Shown here: one piece after another, positions 8,661 to 16,712 of the stretch | Layout of the letters: every line of letters begins with the position of its first letter | Position numbering within the stretch: position 1 is the first letter of the stretch | Assembly: GCA_017617355.1 (NCBI GenBank) | Contig: JAFZWI010000088.1 | Location: 34,801-98,800 of the forward strand | DNA from: Salinivirgaceae bacterium | GTDB taxonomy: Bacteria; Bacteroidota; Bacteroidia; Bacteroidales; SZUA-534 | Direction of reading: 5' to 3' | DNA length: 64,000 bases | Position numbers and translations under genes: made by a program | Notes under the pieces: model-generated | Told to the model about the DNA's origin: nothing | Databases searched by the model: none | What the model saw: only the letters and a program-made list of their open reading frames with translations

Positions 8661-8675
8661 ACCATTGGCAATGGT
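8661..8675. promoter_or_regulatory. 15-base perfect palindrome between dnaG and rbfA
   Basis: ACCATTGGCAATGGT is a perfect inverted repeat with a single central base in the divergent dnaG/rbfA promoter region. It could be an operator for a dimeric regulator or a chance or transcript hairpin. No regulator is identified. Confidence 0.35.
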
Positions 8676-8685
8676 CGCAATATTG

Positions 8686-8718
8686 TTTCGGCTTATACGC
8701 TGAAACTGATTAACTTTG
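8686..8718 (+). promoter_or_regulatory. Promoter of rbfA
   Basis: TAACTTTG (8711-8718) matches the -7 consensus TAnnTTTG. TTTC at 8686-8689, 21 bases upstream, may be a weak -33. The rbfA ATG follows at 8740. Confidence 0.5.
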
Positions 8719-8739
8719 CAGTCATAAAAACAGAGAATT

Positions 8740-9084
8740 ATGGAAGAATTGACACCAAGACAGAACAAAGTGGCGCGGCTGATACAGAAAGAACTGGCCG
8801 AAATGCTGCAAACCTATGCCCGCAACTGGTTTCAGGGCTCGATAATAAGCGTATCGGTGGTGCGTATAAGCCCCGATTTGTCGGTGGCCAAGTGCTACCT
8901 GAGCATTTTCCCCGACAACCGCAAAGATGAGATAATGGAAACTATCAGCCAGCATGTCAAGGAGATACGCTATCAGCTCGGCACCCGAATCCGCAATCAA
9001 GTGCGCATCATTCCTGAGCTTATCTTCAACATCGACGACTCGCTCGATTATCTGCAAAATATTGAGAATCTGCTTAAAAAATAA
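8740..9084 (+). CDS. rbfA: Ribosome-binding factor RbfA
   Basis: A 114-residue RbfA, a KH-fold protein that binds the 30S subunit and helps mature the 16S rRNA 5' region. It shows the usual N-terminus (TPRQNKVARLIQKELAEML), the central strand-helix segment (ISVSVVRISPDLSVAKCYLS) and the C-terminal RTRP-like element seen here as VRIIPELIFNIDDSLD. Length is normal. It is followed 5 bases later by the LolC/E-like permease gene; this pairing is familiar to me from Bacteroidetes. Confidence 0.95.
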   Translation: MEELTPRQNKVARLIQKELAEMLQTYARNWFQGSIISVSVVRISPDLSVAKCYLSIFPDNRKDEIMETISQHVKEIRYQLGTRIRNQVRIIPELIFNIDDSLDYLQNIENLLKK

Positions 9085-9089
9085 CCGCG

Positions 9090-10322
9090 ATGAACCTCTC
9101 AGCCTTTGTAGCGCGGCGATACCTCTTTTCGAAGAAATCGCACAACATCATCAACATCATATCGGCCATTTCGCTGGTGGGTGTTATGGTGTGCACAATG
9201 GCTCTAATCATCGTCTTGTCGGTGTTCAATGGCTTCGACTCGCTCATCAAGTCGATGTTCAGCAACTTCGACCCCGACATAAAAATAACACCGGCGCAGG
9301 GCAAGGTCTTCGACCCGCAAACCGACACACTGAGACAGATAAGCCAGCTGAGCTATGTCGATTGCGTGTGCGAGACGCTTGAAGAGAACGTGCTTCTGGA
9401 GTACGACAAGCACATGCAGCCGGCCACACTGAAGGGCGTGTCGGAGCAGTACAGCCGCCTTACAGGCATCGACACCACAATTATTAGTGGCGAGTTTGTG
9501 CTCGACAACGGCCACCGGCAAATGGCTGTGCTGGGTGCCGGACTGGCCTATTATCTGTCTGTTAATGTGAATTTTATAAGTTCGATTCGCATCTATGTTC
9601 CCAAACGCAACGGGCGCATATCGATGAATCCGGAGCGCGCGTTCAGCAACTCGTACATTTTCCCGTCGGGAATATTCGCCATTCAGCAGGAAATAGATAA
9701 CCGCTACATGCTTGTACCTATCGACTTTGCCCGCAACCTGCTCGACTACTCGACACAGGTGAGCGCGCTTGAGTTGAAACTGAAGCCCGGCACCGACCGT
9801 GACCGCGCCCGCGACGAGATTTCGGCAATGGTTGGCGACGACTATGTTGTCCGCACGCAATACCAGCAGCACGAGATGCTCTACAAGGTGATGAAGTCGG
9901 AGAAGTTCGCTATATTTCTGATTCTCACATTCATACTGATTATTGGCAGTTTCAATATGATAGGCTCGCTTTCGATGCTGATAATCGACAAGAAGAACGA
10001 CATTGCAACACTGAACAGCCTCGGCTTCGACCGCAAAGGAATACAGCGCATTTTCATCTACGAAGGCTGGATAATAAGCATCGGCGGCGCCATTCTGGGG
10101 CTGCTGCTCGGCCTGCTGGTGTGCTGGCTGCAACAAACCTACGGTTTCCTCAAACTTGACTCAATGGGAACGTTTGTGGTCAGCAACTACCCCGTCAAAA
10201 TTATTTGGACCGACCTCCTGCTGGCGCTTGCAACCGTTGTGGTTATCGGCCTTGTGGCCTCGTGGTATCCCAACCGGCTGTTCACCAAGCGGTATCTTGA
10301 CGGAATGGATAATGCTGAGTAA
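9090..10322 (+). CDS. LolC/LolE-family lipoprotein-release ABC transporter permease
   Basis: A 410-residue permease of the FtsX/LolE family, probably part of the inner-membrane complex that extracts lipoproteins for transfer to the outer membrane. One transmembrane helix near residues 22-45 (SAISLVGVMVCTMALIIVLS) is followed by a large periplasmic domain (about 50-265) and three C-terminal helices (about 270-400). LolE-type features include the N-terminal ARRYLFSKKSHNIINIIS and SLGFDRKGIQRIFIYEGW in the coupling-helix region. No partner ATPase gene is present here. Cotranscribed with rbfA (5-base gap). Confidence 0.88.
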   Translation: MNLSAFVARRYLFSKKSHNIINIISAISLVGVMVCTMALIIVLSVFNGFDSLIKSMFSNFDPDIKITPAQGKVFDPQTDTLRQISQLSYVDCVCETLEENVLLEYDKHMQPATLKGVSEQYSRLTGIDTTIISGEFVLDNGHRQMAVLGAGLAYYLSVNVNFISSIRIYVPKRNGRISMNPERAFSNSYIFPSGIFAIQQEIDNRYMLVPIDFARNLLDYSTQVSALELKLKPGTDRDRARDEISAMVGDDYVVRTQYQQHEMLYKVMKSEKFAIFLILTFILIIGSFNMIGSLSMLIIDKKNDIATLNSLGFDRKGIQRIFIYEGWIISIGGAILGLLLGLLVCWLQQTYGFLKLDSMGTFVVSNYPVKIIWTDLLLALATVVVIGLVASWYPNRLFTKRYLDGMDNAE

Positions 10323-10333
10323 TCTGAGGATTT

Positions 10334-10816
10334 TCACACCACCTCACACCTTCCCTCATCCGGGCACTCGTCGCGGAGCTCTGCCATTGTCTTTTTCAAA
10401 ACCGGATGCACAAACTTTGGCGCGACATCGCACATAGGTTGCAGCACGAAGTTGCGCAGATGCAGCAGCGGATGCGGAATCTTCAAATCTGGGAGGTCGA
10501 TTATCTGATTGTCGATGAACAGAATATCGATGTCAATGGTGCGCGGCTGGTAGCCGTTGCCGCTGCGGGTGCGGCCAAGCTCCGCCTCAATCAGCAGACA
10601 TTGTTCAAGAACGGCGTGAGGCTCAAGCTCCGTAGCCACCGCCACTATCTGATTCAGAAAAAGCTGTTCGGCCTCAAAACCCCACGGCTCTGTAGCATAC
10701 AGCCGCGATTTAAGCACGCATCGACCTATTCCGCTTTCAATCTGTTCGATAGCTTTCTTAAAAATTGCTTGCGTATTGCCAATGTTTCCGCCCAAACACA
10801 AATATGCCGTATTCAT
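10334..10816 (-). CDS. folK: 2-amino-4-hydroxy-6-hydroxymethyldihydropteridine pyrophosphokinase (HPPK)
   Basis: A 160-residue HPPK, which transfers pyrophosphate from ATP to 6-hydroxymethyl-dihydropterin in folate synthesis. Seen in the sequence: the N-terminal AYLCLGGNIGNTQ; the mid-domain YATEPWGFEAEQLFLNQIV; and the catalytic ELGRTRSGNGYQPRTIDIDILF with the two metal-binding aspartates of the DIDI motif, followed by LKIPHPLLHLRNFVLQPM. It follows the lipoprotein gene immediately (1 base between stop and start), so the two form an operon. It converges with the LolC/E-like gene. Confidence 0.96.
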   Translation of the reverse strand: MNTAYLCLGGNIGNTQAIFKKAIEQIESGIGRCVLKSRLYATEPWGFEAEQLFLNQIVAVATELEPHAVLEQCLLIEAELGRTRSGNGYQPRTIDIDILFIDNQIIDLPDLKIPHPLLHLRNFVLQPMCDVAPKFVHPVLKKTMAELRDECPDEGRCEVV

Positions 10817-10817
10817 C

Positions 10818-11264
10818 TCAGTTTCTGATAATTAGAAATGGTGATGCAAATGATGTATGGTAGCTTTTGAGTGAGTGGCGCGCCTTGCCCGATGTAGGCA
10901 TCCCGCATTCGAGCAACTCATATTTTGAGCCGCAGACAGGGCAGACGGCGCCCATAATATTGGCATCGTCGGGGCGGACGGCGGCGGTGTCACTCAGCTC
11001 GTAGGTGCAAGTGCAGTCGTAAGCCTTATATTCGTTCTCGTCAACCCTGATGACAATGATTCCGTTGCCACAATACCCCTCATGCTCAACCACAGCGCGC
11101 CCGTAATTATCCTGCAAATCGATGTATTTGGCATTCAGCACATTGATGCGCACACGCACTTCGACATTCGGCACCACATCGTCGTCAATATTACGGCAGG
11201 CGCAGAAAACGAGCGCAACGGTGCAAATGATGCAAAAAGTGAGTAATTTTGTGGTTGGTTTCAT
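10818..11264 (-). CDS. Rieske-like lipoprotein with four-cysteine metal site
   Basis: A 148-residue exported lipoprotein. The ATG at 11264 is preferred to the longer frame from 11378 because it places a basic N-terminus and lipobox-like ALVFCAC at the start. Beyond residue 45 the sequence resembles the Rieske fold: GIIVIRVDENEYKAYDCTC, then CPVCGSKYELLECGMPTSGKA and LKSY at the end, the usual Rieske order. The two ligand histidines are replaced, giving CxC plus CxxC in place of CxH plus CxxH. A zinc site or a ferredoxin-like cluster are both possible. It lies upstream of folK in the same operon. Function is unknown. Confidence 0.6.
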   Translation of the reverse strand: MKPTTKLLTFCIICTVALVFCACRNIDDDVVPNVEVRVRINVLNAKYIDLQDNYGRAVVEHEGYCGNGIIVIRVDENEYKAYDCTCTYELSDTAAVRPDDANIMGAVCPVCGSKYELLECGMPTSGKARHSLKSYHTSFASPFLIIRN

Positions 11265-11275
11265 ACGCACATTTT

Positions 11276-11629
11276 GTGAAAAAATCGATAGCAAAGATAT
11301 TATTTTTATTGCTGATGACAGCCCCAATGCCGCTGTCGGCGCAGCATTACAAATATTCGATTGATGTGAATCCGCCAAAAAAACACCACATCGACCTGAA
11401 ATATCAGGTTGAGACTATGAAAGCCGATGCCGAGGAGGCCAAGAAGCAGCGGATTATCAGGCGCGAGAACGAGAAGGCTTCGAGGCAGACGGTGCGTAAT
11501 ACTTATCGGATTCAGACTCACAAAGTTAAAAAGCGAATGATTGCCACCCGCCGCAAATCGGACGCCTACAACGGCGACGAAAGTGTTTGGCGGATAATGA
11601 TTAAAAAGGTTCAAAAATGGATAACTTAA
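11276..11629 (+). CDS. Small secreted basic protein, unknown function
   Basis: The frame is open from 11249, but a GTG at 11276 gives a typical signal peptide (VKKSIAKILFLLLMT.. ending PLSAQ) and avoids most overlap with the divergent lipoprotein gene, so it is preferred. The mature part of about 95 residues is highly charged and basic with a probable helix (VETMKADAEEAKKQRIIRRE) and a C-terminal VRNTYRIQTHKVKKRM region. I do not recognise a domain. It overlaps the next gene by 13 bases, so the two are translationally coupled. The intergenic space to the divergent lipoprotein start is only 11 bases. Confidence 0.6.
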   Translation: MKKSIAKILFLLLMTAPMPLSAQHYKYSIDVNPPKKHHIDLKYQVETMKADAEEAKKQRIIRRENEKASRQTVRNTYRIQTHKVKKRMIATRRKSDAYNGDESVWRIMIKKVQKWIT

Positions 11630-11958
11630 TCGATATTCTGAAAGATTTTTGGGTGTTGCTGGTGCCGATTATCATCGGTGCTGTGTCGTCGTTTTTGCAG
11701 AAAGACAGGAAACAAGCCGCAGCAAGTGCCGTTGGCAACCGCCAACCCGAACCAAACTACGGCTACAATGCTGAGCATGAAACACAACCTGTGCACAAAA
11801 AGAAGAAACAGAGCCAAGACTCAGCATTCGAATACAACGAGGGCGAAAAAGCTGTTTTTGTTGAGGAGAAGCCGCAAAACAACGAGCCAGCTGACACTGA
11901 GCCTTTCGACCTGCGCAACGCTGTTATCAGCTCAGTGATATTGGAGCGGAAATACTGA
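11617..11958 (+). CDS. Small single-pass membrane protein, unknown function
   Basis: A 113-residue protein with one N-terminal membrane helix (about residues 8-28, KDFWVLLVPIIIGAVSSFL), a long polar and charged cytoplasmic or periplasmic stretch, and a hydrophobic, conserved-looking C-terminal tail (FDLRNAVISSVILERKY). I recall a similar tail in small Bacteroidetes membrane proteins but cannot name the family. It overlaps the preceding secreted-protein gene by 13 bases, so the pair is coupled. It converges with the DjlA-like gene whose stop adjoins it. Confidence 0.65.
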   Translation: MDNLIDILKDFWVLLVPIIIGAVSSFLQKDRKQAAASAVGNRQPEPNYGYNAEHETQPVHKKKKQSQDSAFEYNEGEKAVFVEEKPQNNEPADTEPFDLRNAVISSVILERKY

Positions 11959-12693
11959 TTAGTTCAGTCCGCGCTCTTTTTTGATAGCCTCGTAAGCCTC
12001 TTGTATCTTCTGGAACTTCTCTTTGGCGGCAGCCTGCACATCGGCGCCAAGGTAGGCCACCTTGTCGGGATGATTCTCAACAGCCTTGCGGCGGTAAGCG
12101 GCTTTCACCTCATTGTCGGATGCTGAAGGCTCAACACCGAGTATCTGGTAGGCGTTGAAGGAGTTCCTCACAAACATCGAACGTATTGACGAGAAATCGG
12201 CCTGGTTGATTCCCATAATCCGCGATATGCGCTCAATCTCATCAATCTCAGCTTTATGGACAAAATTATCGGAATTGGCTATACCAAACAGATAATGAAG
12301 CATTTGCAGCCTACTAGCGTGGTTCAGCATTTTGCCCACCTGGCTGGCCACAGGGTCAATATTGAATTGCTGCCGCAAAACATCGTTCAGCATTTTGAAT
12401 CCGTCGTTACCAACCTCGTCGCCAAACTGACGGATAAAAAACTGACGGACATACTCTTTCTCGCTTTCGAGCACCTTGCGGTCAGCTTTTATTATGGCCG
12501 CCGACAACACCACCAGCGACACCATAAAGTCGCCGCGCATTGTCTGATTCTCGTTGTTTGTTGGCCTGGCATCCGCATTGAAAGCATCTGTCAGATTATC
12601 GAGAGCGGCGCCAAGCAGGTATCCCAGCACTCCACCCAGCGGGCCTCCAACAGCCCAGCCAAGTCCGCCGCCTATCAGTTTTCCAAATCTCAT
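11959..12693 (-). CDS. TerB-like/DnaJ domain co-chaperone (DjlA-like)
   Basis: A 244-residue protein. A glycine-rich hydrophobic N-terminus (KLIGGGLGWAVGGPLGGVLGY) probably anchors it in the membrane. A TerB/DjlA-type helical domain follows at about 50-165 (FMVSLVVLSAAIIKADRKV, acidic metal-binding type). A C-terminal J domain spans about 175-240 with the HPD tripeptide (VENHPDKVAYL), which stimulates Hsp70/DnaK ATPase. This architecture is that of DjlA. It is the last gene of the nusB-DUF1573-yajC-ybbR-coaE run, 11 bases after coaE. Confidence 0.88.
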   Translation of the reverse strand: MRFGKLIGGGLGWAVGGPLGGVLGYLLGAALDNLTDAFNADARPTNNENQTMRGDFMVSLVVLSAAIIKADRKVLESEKEYVRQFFIRQFGDEVGNDGFKMLNDVLRQQFNIDPVASQVGKMLNHASRLQMLHYLFGIANSDNFVHKAEIDEIERISRIMGINQADFSSIRSMFVRNSFNAYQILGVEPSASDNEVKAAYRRKAVENHPDKVAYLGADVQAAAKEKFQKIQEAYEAIKKERGLN

Positions 12694-12704
12694 ATCAGAT
12701 TGAT

Positions 12705-13289
12705 TTATTGTTTGTTATGTAACATTGACACTACTTTGTCTATCTGTGTTGCAATATTATTCATTTCGTCGTTAACAATCACAAAATCGGCAAATTTTCG
12801 ACGCTCCTCGTCGGTTGTCTGCGCCGATATGCGCTGCCGCACCTGCTCTTCGGTAAGCCCGTCGCGCTGCATCACGCGGCTGATACGCAGACCGATAGGC
12901 GCCTCAACAACAATTATTTTGTCGCAGAAACGATAGAATCCGCTCTCAACCAGAATAGCCGACTCAATAAGCACCGCATCTGCCTGACGCATTTTTCGCC
13001 ATTCTTCAAAATCTTCATACACAATGGGATGCACCAGATTGTTTACCCATTGCAAATCAGCTTCATTGGAGAAGATTTTTTCGGCAAGCATTTTCCGATT
13101 GACACAGCCGTCGGTGTATATCCCGCTGCCGAAACGCTGCCGCAGACTCTCCTCAATACGATAGTCGGTGTCCATGATTATTTTGGAACGGATATCGCAG
13201 TTGTAGCACGGAATGTCAAGCTCAGCAAACTGCCGCGCCACATAGCTTTTGCCGCTACCTATACCGCCGGTTAAGCCAATTGTAATCAT
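12705..13289 (-). CDS. coaE: Dephospho-CoA kinase
   Basis: A 194-residue dephospho-CoA kinase, the last step of coenzyme A synthesis (ATP-dependent phosphorylation of the ribose 3'-OH). The P-loop is GGIGSGKS at residues 8-15, followed by CYNCDIRSK and the lid-region VMQRDGLTEEQVRQRISAQ, all typical of the family. The start overlaps the stop of the upstream ybbR-like gene by 4 bases, showing translational coupling. Confidence 0.96.
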   Translation of the reverse strand: MITIGLTGGIGSGKSYVARQFAELDIPCYNCDIRSKIIMDTDYRIEESLRQRFGSGIYTDGCVNRKMLAEKIFSNEADLQWVNNLVHPIVYEDFEEWRKMRQADAVLIESAILVESGFYRFCDKIIVVEAPIGLRISRVMQRDGLTEEQVRQRISAQTTDEERRKFADFVIVNDEMNNIATQIDKVVSMLHNKQ

Positions 13290-14278
13290 TTGGTTTCCAA
13301 CACAAAGTTGACAATCTCAGGGCTCATTACCACATTGCGGACGTTGGCCGGCTGCCGCGCAATAGTCACGGGCACCTGAAGTCCTATCTGCTTCATTGCG
13401 TCGCGCACATCAACTTCGGCCTTGAAATCGTCGTGGTTTATGTGCGAATAGTCTTTTATTGACACCCAGAATTTCAGGTCAACAACGCCTGGCATCAGCT
13501 TCACTCGCAAGCTGTCGGGCTTGTTCACCACGTCAATCGGAATGCTGATACTCTCCTCGGTGTATTTCGACACTGGCACACTGACATCGACCTTGCGCAC
13601 ACGCAGCGCCACACCGTCAACAGGCGCCAGCTCAACATTCTTATGCAAGCTGCGGCGAACCTTGCGAGCGCTTATCGGTTTGGTATGGATAACCTCCAAA
13701 GTGTCGAGGATAATATCGGGACCATTGACGGTTATCTCGCTGGGTGTCACTGTTATATCGCCGTCAATCATACATTGGTGGTCGAATGTCAAATCGAGCA
13801 AGGGCACCACCGGCAGGCGCTTCTCGCTGTAGTTCGACAGCACAAAATGAATGGTGTCGGGCTGAATGACATTGAGTACGATGTTGGCCGGCAGCTGTGA
13901 TTTTATCTCCTCGGCCAGCGATGATGTGGCAAGGCTGAAATCGATTGTCGACTCCTTCGACAGAATATGATTGAGACGGCTTAGGTTGATGACAATAGGC
14001 TCGGGCGATTTGCCCATTTTGTAGCGCAGAATATCCCAACCGCGGCCCTGCACGGTGAGTTCGAAGTTGTCGGGTAAGCCGTTCACCACAATCTTCTGCA
14101 CCGGCATGTTGATGAACGTCACGGGGTAGAGCAGCCGGTCGTTGGTCTCATCGCCCAGCTTGTTGAAGAACCACATGAGAGAGGCAAGCACCACAAACGC
14201 CAAGTAGAGCAGCATCTGCTTGTCGAAGCGCAGCTTCTTTCTGATTCCGGGGACAATATTGAAGTTCGACTGTTTCAA
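13286..14278 (-). CDS. YbbR-domain membrane protein (CdaR-like)
   Basis: A 330-residue protein with one N-terminal transmembrane helix (about 22-40, MLLYLAFVVLASLMWFF) and YbbR-type beta repeats in the extracytoplasmic part. YbbR/CdaR proteins regulate the diadenylate cyclase CdaA in Firmicutes; in Bacteroidetes the role is unclear. The open frame begins with TTG at 14278; the first in-frame ATG (14215) would lie inside the membrane helix, so TTG with its basic leader (GIRKKLRFDKQ) is preferred. It is placed between yajC and coaE, the order I expect for this phylum. Confidence 0.88.
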   Translation of the reverse strand: MKQSNFNIVPGIRKKLRFDKQMLLYLAFVVLASLMWFFNKLGDETNDRLLYPVTFINMPVQKIVVNGLPDNFELTVQGRGWDILRYKMGKSPEPIVINLSRLNHILSKESTIDFSLATSSLAEEIKSQLPANIVLNVIQPDTIHFVLSNYSEKRLPVVPLLDLTFDHQCMIDGDITVTPSEITVNGPDIILDTLEVIHTKPISARKVRRSLHKNVELAPVDGVALRVRKVDVSVPVSKYTEESISIPIDVVNKPDSLRVKLMPGVVDLKFWVSIKDYSHINHDDFKAEVDVRDAMKQIGLQVPVTIARQPANVRNVVMSPEIVNFVLETK

Positions 14279-14373
14279 TGTTCGATGTTTTGGATTGAAA
14301 AAGCCCGCAATTTTGGCCGAAACGGATTACGGAACAATATATTGCGGGCTTGAATCGACGCCTTGGCGCAAGG

Positions 14374-14697
14374 CTATTTTGCCTGAGCGGCTGCCACGTC
14401 GCTGTTGTCTTTAACCAAACCGGCCTTGTCAACTTTGATAAGAACACCGTTGGCCACGTCGAGCAGCACGGTTGTCTCTTTAACCTCGGCAATTACTCCG
14501 TAGATGCCACCAACAGTCAGCACCTTGTCGCCTTTTTTCAAGGCTTTGCGGAACTCATTCACTTCCTTCTGCTTCTTCTGCTGCGGACGAATCATGAAGA
14601 AATAGAAAATTGCGATAATGGCAACCAGCATTATAAGCGAGCTGGCACCGCCTCCGGCACCTTGTGCCGCCTGTAGAAAAATGCTTAAAAAGTTCAT
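14374..14697 (-). CDS. yajC: Preprotein translocase accessory subunit YajC
   Basis: A 107-residue YajC, the small inner-membrane partner of SecDF. It has one helix at about 18-38 (SLIMLVAIIAIFYFFMIRPQQ) with the hallmark FFMIRPQQKKQKE, then the conserved LKKGDKVLTVGGIYGVIAEV. It sits 12 bases downstream of the DUF1573 gene and upstream of ybbR in the nusB operon. Confidence 0.96.
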   Translation of the reverse strand: MNFLSIFLQAAQGAGGGASSLIMLVAIIAIFYFFMIRPQQKKQKEVNEFRKALKKGDKVLTVGGIYGVIAEVKETTVLLDVANGVLIKVDKAGLVKDNSDVAAAQAK

Positions 14698-14709
14698 AAT
14701 GTATAAATT

Positions 14710-15132
14710 TTATTTTGCTTCAATATTAGTTAAAATCTTTAGAGTAACGGGGTCGCTGCCGCAATTTGTCCAAACGCTTATTTTTTTCATCTGGCGGCCC
14801 TCGCGTCCGTAGCTGTCAAAAATGACCTCGACAATGCCCTCGGCTCCCGGCGCCACCGGCTCAAGCGAGTATTTCGACGCGGTGCAGCCGCAACTTGTTG
14901 TGACATCTGTTATTACAAGCTGTCCGCTGCCAATGTTGCGGAATTTGAACGTATGCGACACTTTTTCGCCTTGCGCTATAGTCCCGAAATCGTAGAAGTT
15001 CTCGTCGAAATTGATTTGCGGTGTCCCTTTGACGGCCGATTGTTCCTGTTTCCGTCCCGTACAGCCTGCCATGGCCGCCGCACACAATGCCAGAACAAGA
15101 AAAAAGGAGCCGATTCGCAACGCTTTTTTCAT
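14710..15132 (-). CDS. DUF1573-family lipoprotein
   Basis: A 140-residue predicted lipoprotein with signal peptide and lipobox (AAMAGC, cysteine near residue 23), then a DUF1573 domain (an immunoglobulin-like fold): FYDFGTIAQGEKVSHTFKFRN, then CGCTASKYS and PVAPGAEGIVEVIFDS. The ATG at 15132 overlaps the nusB TGA by one base; the in-frame GTG at 15135 is an alternative. It is part of the nusB-yajC operon. The family is abundant in Bacteroidetes and its biochemical role is unknown. Confidence 0.93.
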   Translation of the reverse strand: MKKALRIGSFFLVLALCAAAMAGCTGRKQEQSAVKGTPQINFDENFYDFGTIAQGEKVSHTFKFRNIGSGQLVITDVTTSCGCTASKYSLEPVAPGAEGIVEVIFDSYGREGRQMKKISVWTNCGSDPVTLKILTNIEAK

Positions 15133-16076
15133 CACTCTTCAATAAGTCCGCGTCCTGTTTTCTTAATTTTTCCTTCAGCCTTCAGCTGGTTGACAATCTT
15201 GTCCAAGATGCCGTTGACAAAGGCGTTGCTGCGCTCAGTGCTGTAGAAGCGGGCTAGGTCGATATACTCGTTCATGCTCACTTTAATCGGTATGTTCTCA
15301 AACGATGTAACCTCAACCAGCGCCATTTCGATTATCAGAAGGTCCATTTGTGCCAGACGCTCCAAGTCCCAGTTTTTGATGTGTGAGCGCACAAGAGCCT
15401 CGTTTTCGGCATGCCGCAGAATGGTCTTGCAGAACAAATCGGTTGTAAAGCGACGGTCGTCGTCATTTTTGTAGAGCTTCATCAGCGACACCTTCTCGGC
15501 ATCGGCTTTGAGCCTCTCAATGGTTTTGATGTTCATGCTCAGCACAAACTCAGTATCGTCGTTCCAGTAAATGGAGTTTTCCTCAAGCACCTGATAGAGC
15601 ATGTCATCATCAACCATATACTCGTTGAAGAAGTTCATAACAAACTTGCGGTCAGAGTCGTACGACGGTTCCTCGTCCATATATTTCTTGTAGCTGTCGG
15701 AGCCGACCATTGTGGTGTAGATGTGCTTGATAAGCTCAGGCACGCTGTTCCAGTTCAGGTGATTGCTGTCAGCATAAACCGATAAACTTTCGGTTTGCTC
15801 CAACTGCTTGATAATCTTGTTATCGATGAATTTGGTGTTTGGGTTGAGGTCGTCGGCCGTGGCCCTCAGTTTGGCCTTGCGCAGGTCAATCTGCTCTTGC
15901 GCGTAACGGTTGACATCTATCAGCAGCAAAAAGAAAAGATGATAAAGGTCGTACGATTTCTCGATGCTTTTTTCCAGTTCCTTTTCGTACCTCGACAAGT
16001 CGTCGCTGTTGTTGCCGTTGAAATACGCGTAGAGAAGCTGAAGAACTTTTACTCTTATTAATCGTCTGCTAATCAT
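15132..16076 (-). CDS. nusB: Transcription antitermination/ribosome biogenesis factor NusB
   Basis: A 314-residue NusB of the long Bacteroidetes type. The first 10 residues (MISRRLIRVKVLQLLYAYF) match the NusB N-terminus. The C-terminal half carries the RNA- and S10-binding NusB core: DLERLAQMDLLIIEMALVEV, then IKVSMNEYIDLARFYSTERS and FVNGILDKI. The extra length is a middle insertion (about 60-180). NusB with NusE/S10 supports rRNA transcription. First gene of the operon; a TATCTTTG -7 box lies at 16113-16120. Confidence 0.93.
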   Translation of the reverse strand: MISRRLIRVKVLQLLYAYFNGNNSDDLSRYEKELEKSIEKSYDLYHLFFLLLIDVNRYAQEQIDLRKAKLRATADDLNPNTKFIDNKIIKQLEQTESLSVYADSNHLNWNSVPELIKHIYTTMVGSDSYKKYMDEEPSYDSDRKFVMNFFNEYMVDDDMLYQVLEENSIYWNDDTEFVLSMNIKTIERLKADAEKVSLMKLYKNDDDRRFTTDLFCKTILRHAENEALVRSHIKNWDLERLAQMDLLIIEMALVEVTSFENIPIKVSMNEYIDLARFYSTERSNAFVNGILDKIVNQLKAEGKIKKTGRGLIEE

Positions 16077-16112
16077 TTGAAAGAGCCTTAAATGTTATCC
16101 AAAATTTTGCTG

Positions 16113-16120
16113 CAAAGATA
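16113..16120 (-). promoter_or_regulatory. Promoter -7 element of the nusB operon
   Basis: TATCTTTG on the minus strand fits TAnnTTTG, 37 bases before the nusB ATG. A -33 TTG was not clear. Confidence 0.45.
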
Positions 16121-16216
16121 AAGGCTTTTTTGAGTGGTAAATGGAGGAAGGGGAAATTTTTGTAGAAGTTATGGTGATGAATTTCCAATTAATATGTTTA
16201 ATCCCGATTCCTTTGA

Positions 16217-16224
16217 TATATTTG
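16217..16224 (+). promoter_or_regulatory. Promoter -7 element for 16251-17600
   Basis: TATATTTG fits the Bacteroidetes -7 box exactly, 26 bases before the ATG at 16251. Confidence 0.5.
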
Positions 16225-16250
16225 TGCATCACTTTACAAACTAAATATTT

Positions 16251-16700
16251 ATGAATAAGATTTTCAAACCATTGATTGTTTGTGTATTATGCACAGCAAC
16301 CTTTCCATGCTTCGCGCAATGCGCCAATGCCGTTAACTGCAATTCCGCAACACTTTATCTGGCAGTCGCCGCTTTGGTTATTTCCATTTCGGCCTTGCTG
16401 CTTGCCATTCGCAATTATCGCATTAGCAAAAAGAACATGATTAACTCAACCGAGGATTTCCAACTTATGCTCGATAGCACAAAAAGCACTATCGATAAGG
16501 ATATCAAGAACTTGAGCCGTGAACTTAAACGCTTGAGCAAATCGGCAGGCATCCAGAGCGAAGCTGCCAAACCGGAGAAAGAAACTGATGACGAGAAGGT
16601 TGAGATGCCGTCGCGCGCCAACGCCAACCGCCGCCGCACTAACTACCACCGCCGTCCGAATAACGGCAACGCACAAGCCGATAACACCGCTGCGGAATAA
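16251..16700 (+). CDS. Small membrane protein with signal-like N-terminus, unknown function
   Basis: A 149-residue protein. It has a signal-like segment (residues 1-22, ending FPCFAQ), a short cysteine-bearing stretch (CANAVNCNSATLY), a second hydrophobic helix (about 35-52, AVAALVISISALLLAIRNY), a predicted coiled-coil region (about 60-100, STKSTIDKDIKNLSRELKRL) and a basic, disordered tail (RRRTNYHRRPNN). No family is recognised. It precedes the LD-carboxypeptidase gene by 12 bases on the same strand and probably shares its promoter, so an envelope role is likely. Confidence 0.7.
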   Translation: MNKIFKPLIVCVLCTATFPCFAQCANAVNCNSATLYLAVAALVISISALLLAIRNYRISKKNMINSTEDFQLMLDSTKSTIDKDIKNLSRELKRLSKSAGIQSEAAKPEKETDDEKVEMPSRANANRRRTNYHRRPNNGNAQADNTAAE

Positions 16701-16712
16701 TCTGCTTGCCAG

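Noticed and set aside
11265-11378. Longer start of the Rieske-like lipoprotein at 11378
   Set aside because: It puts 38 extra residues before the signal peptide and lipobox and overlaps the divergent gene.
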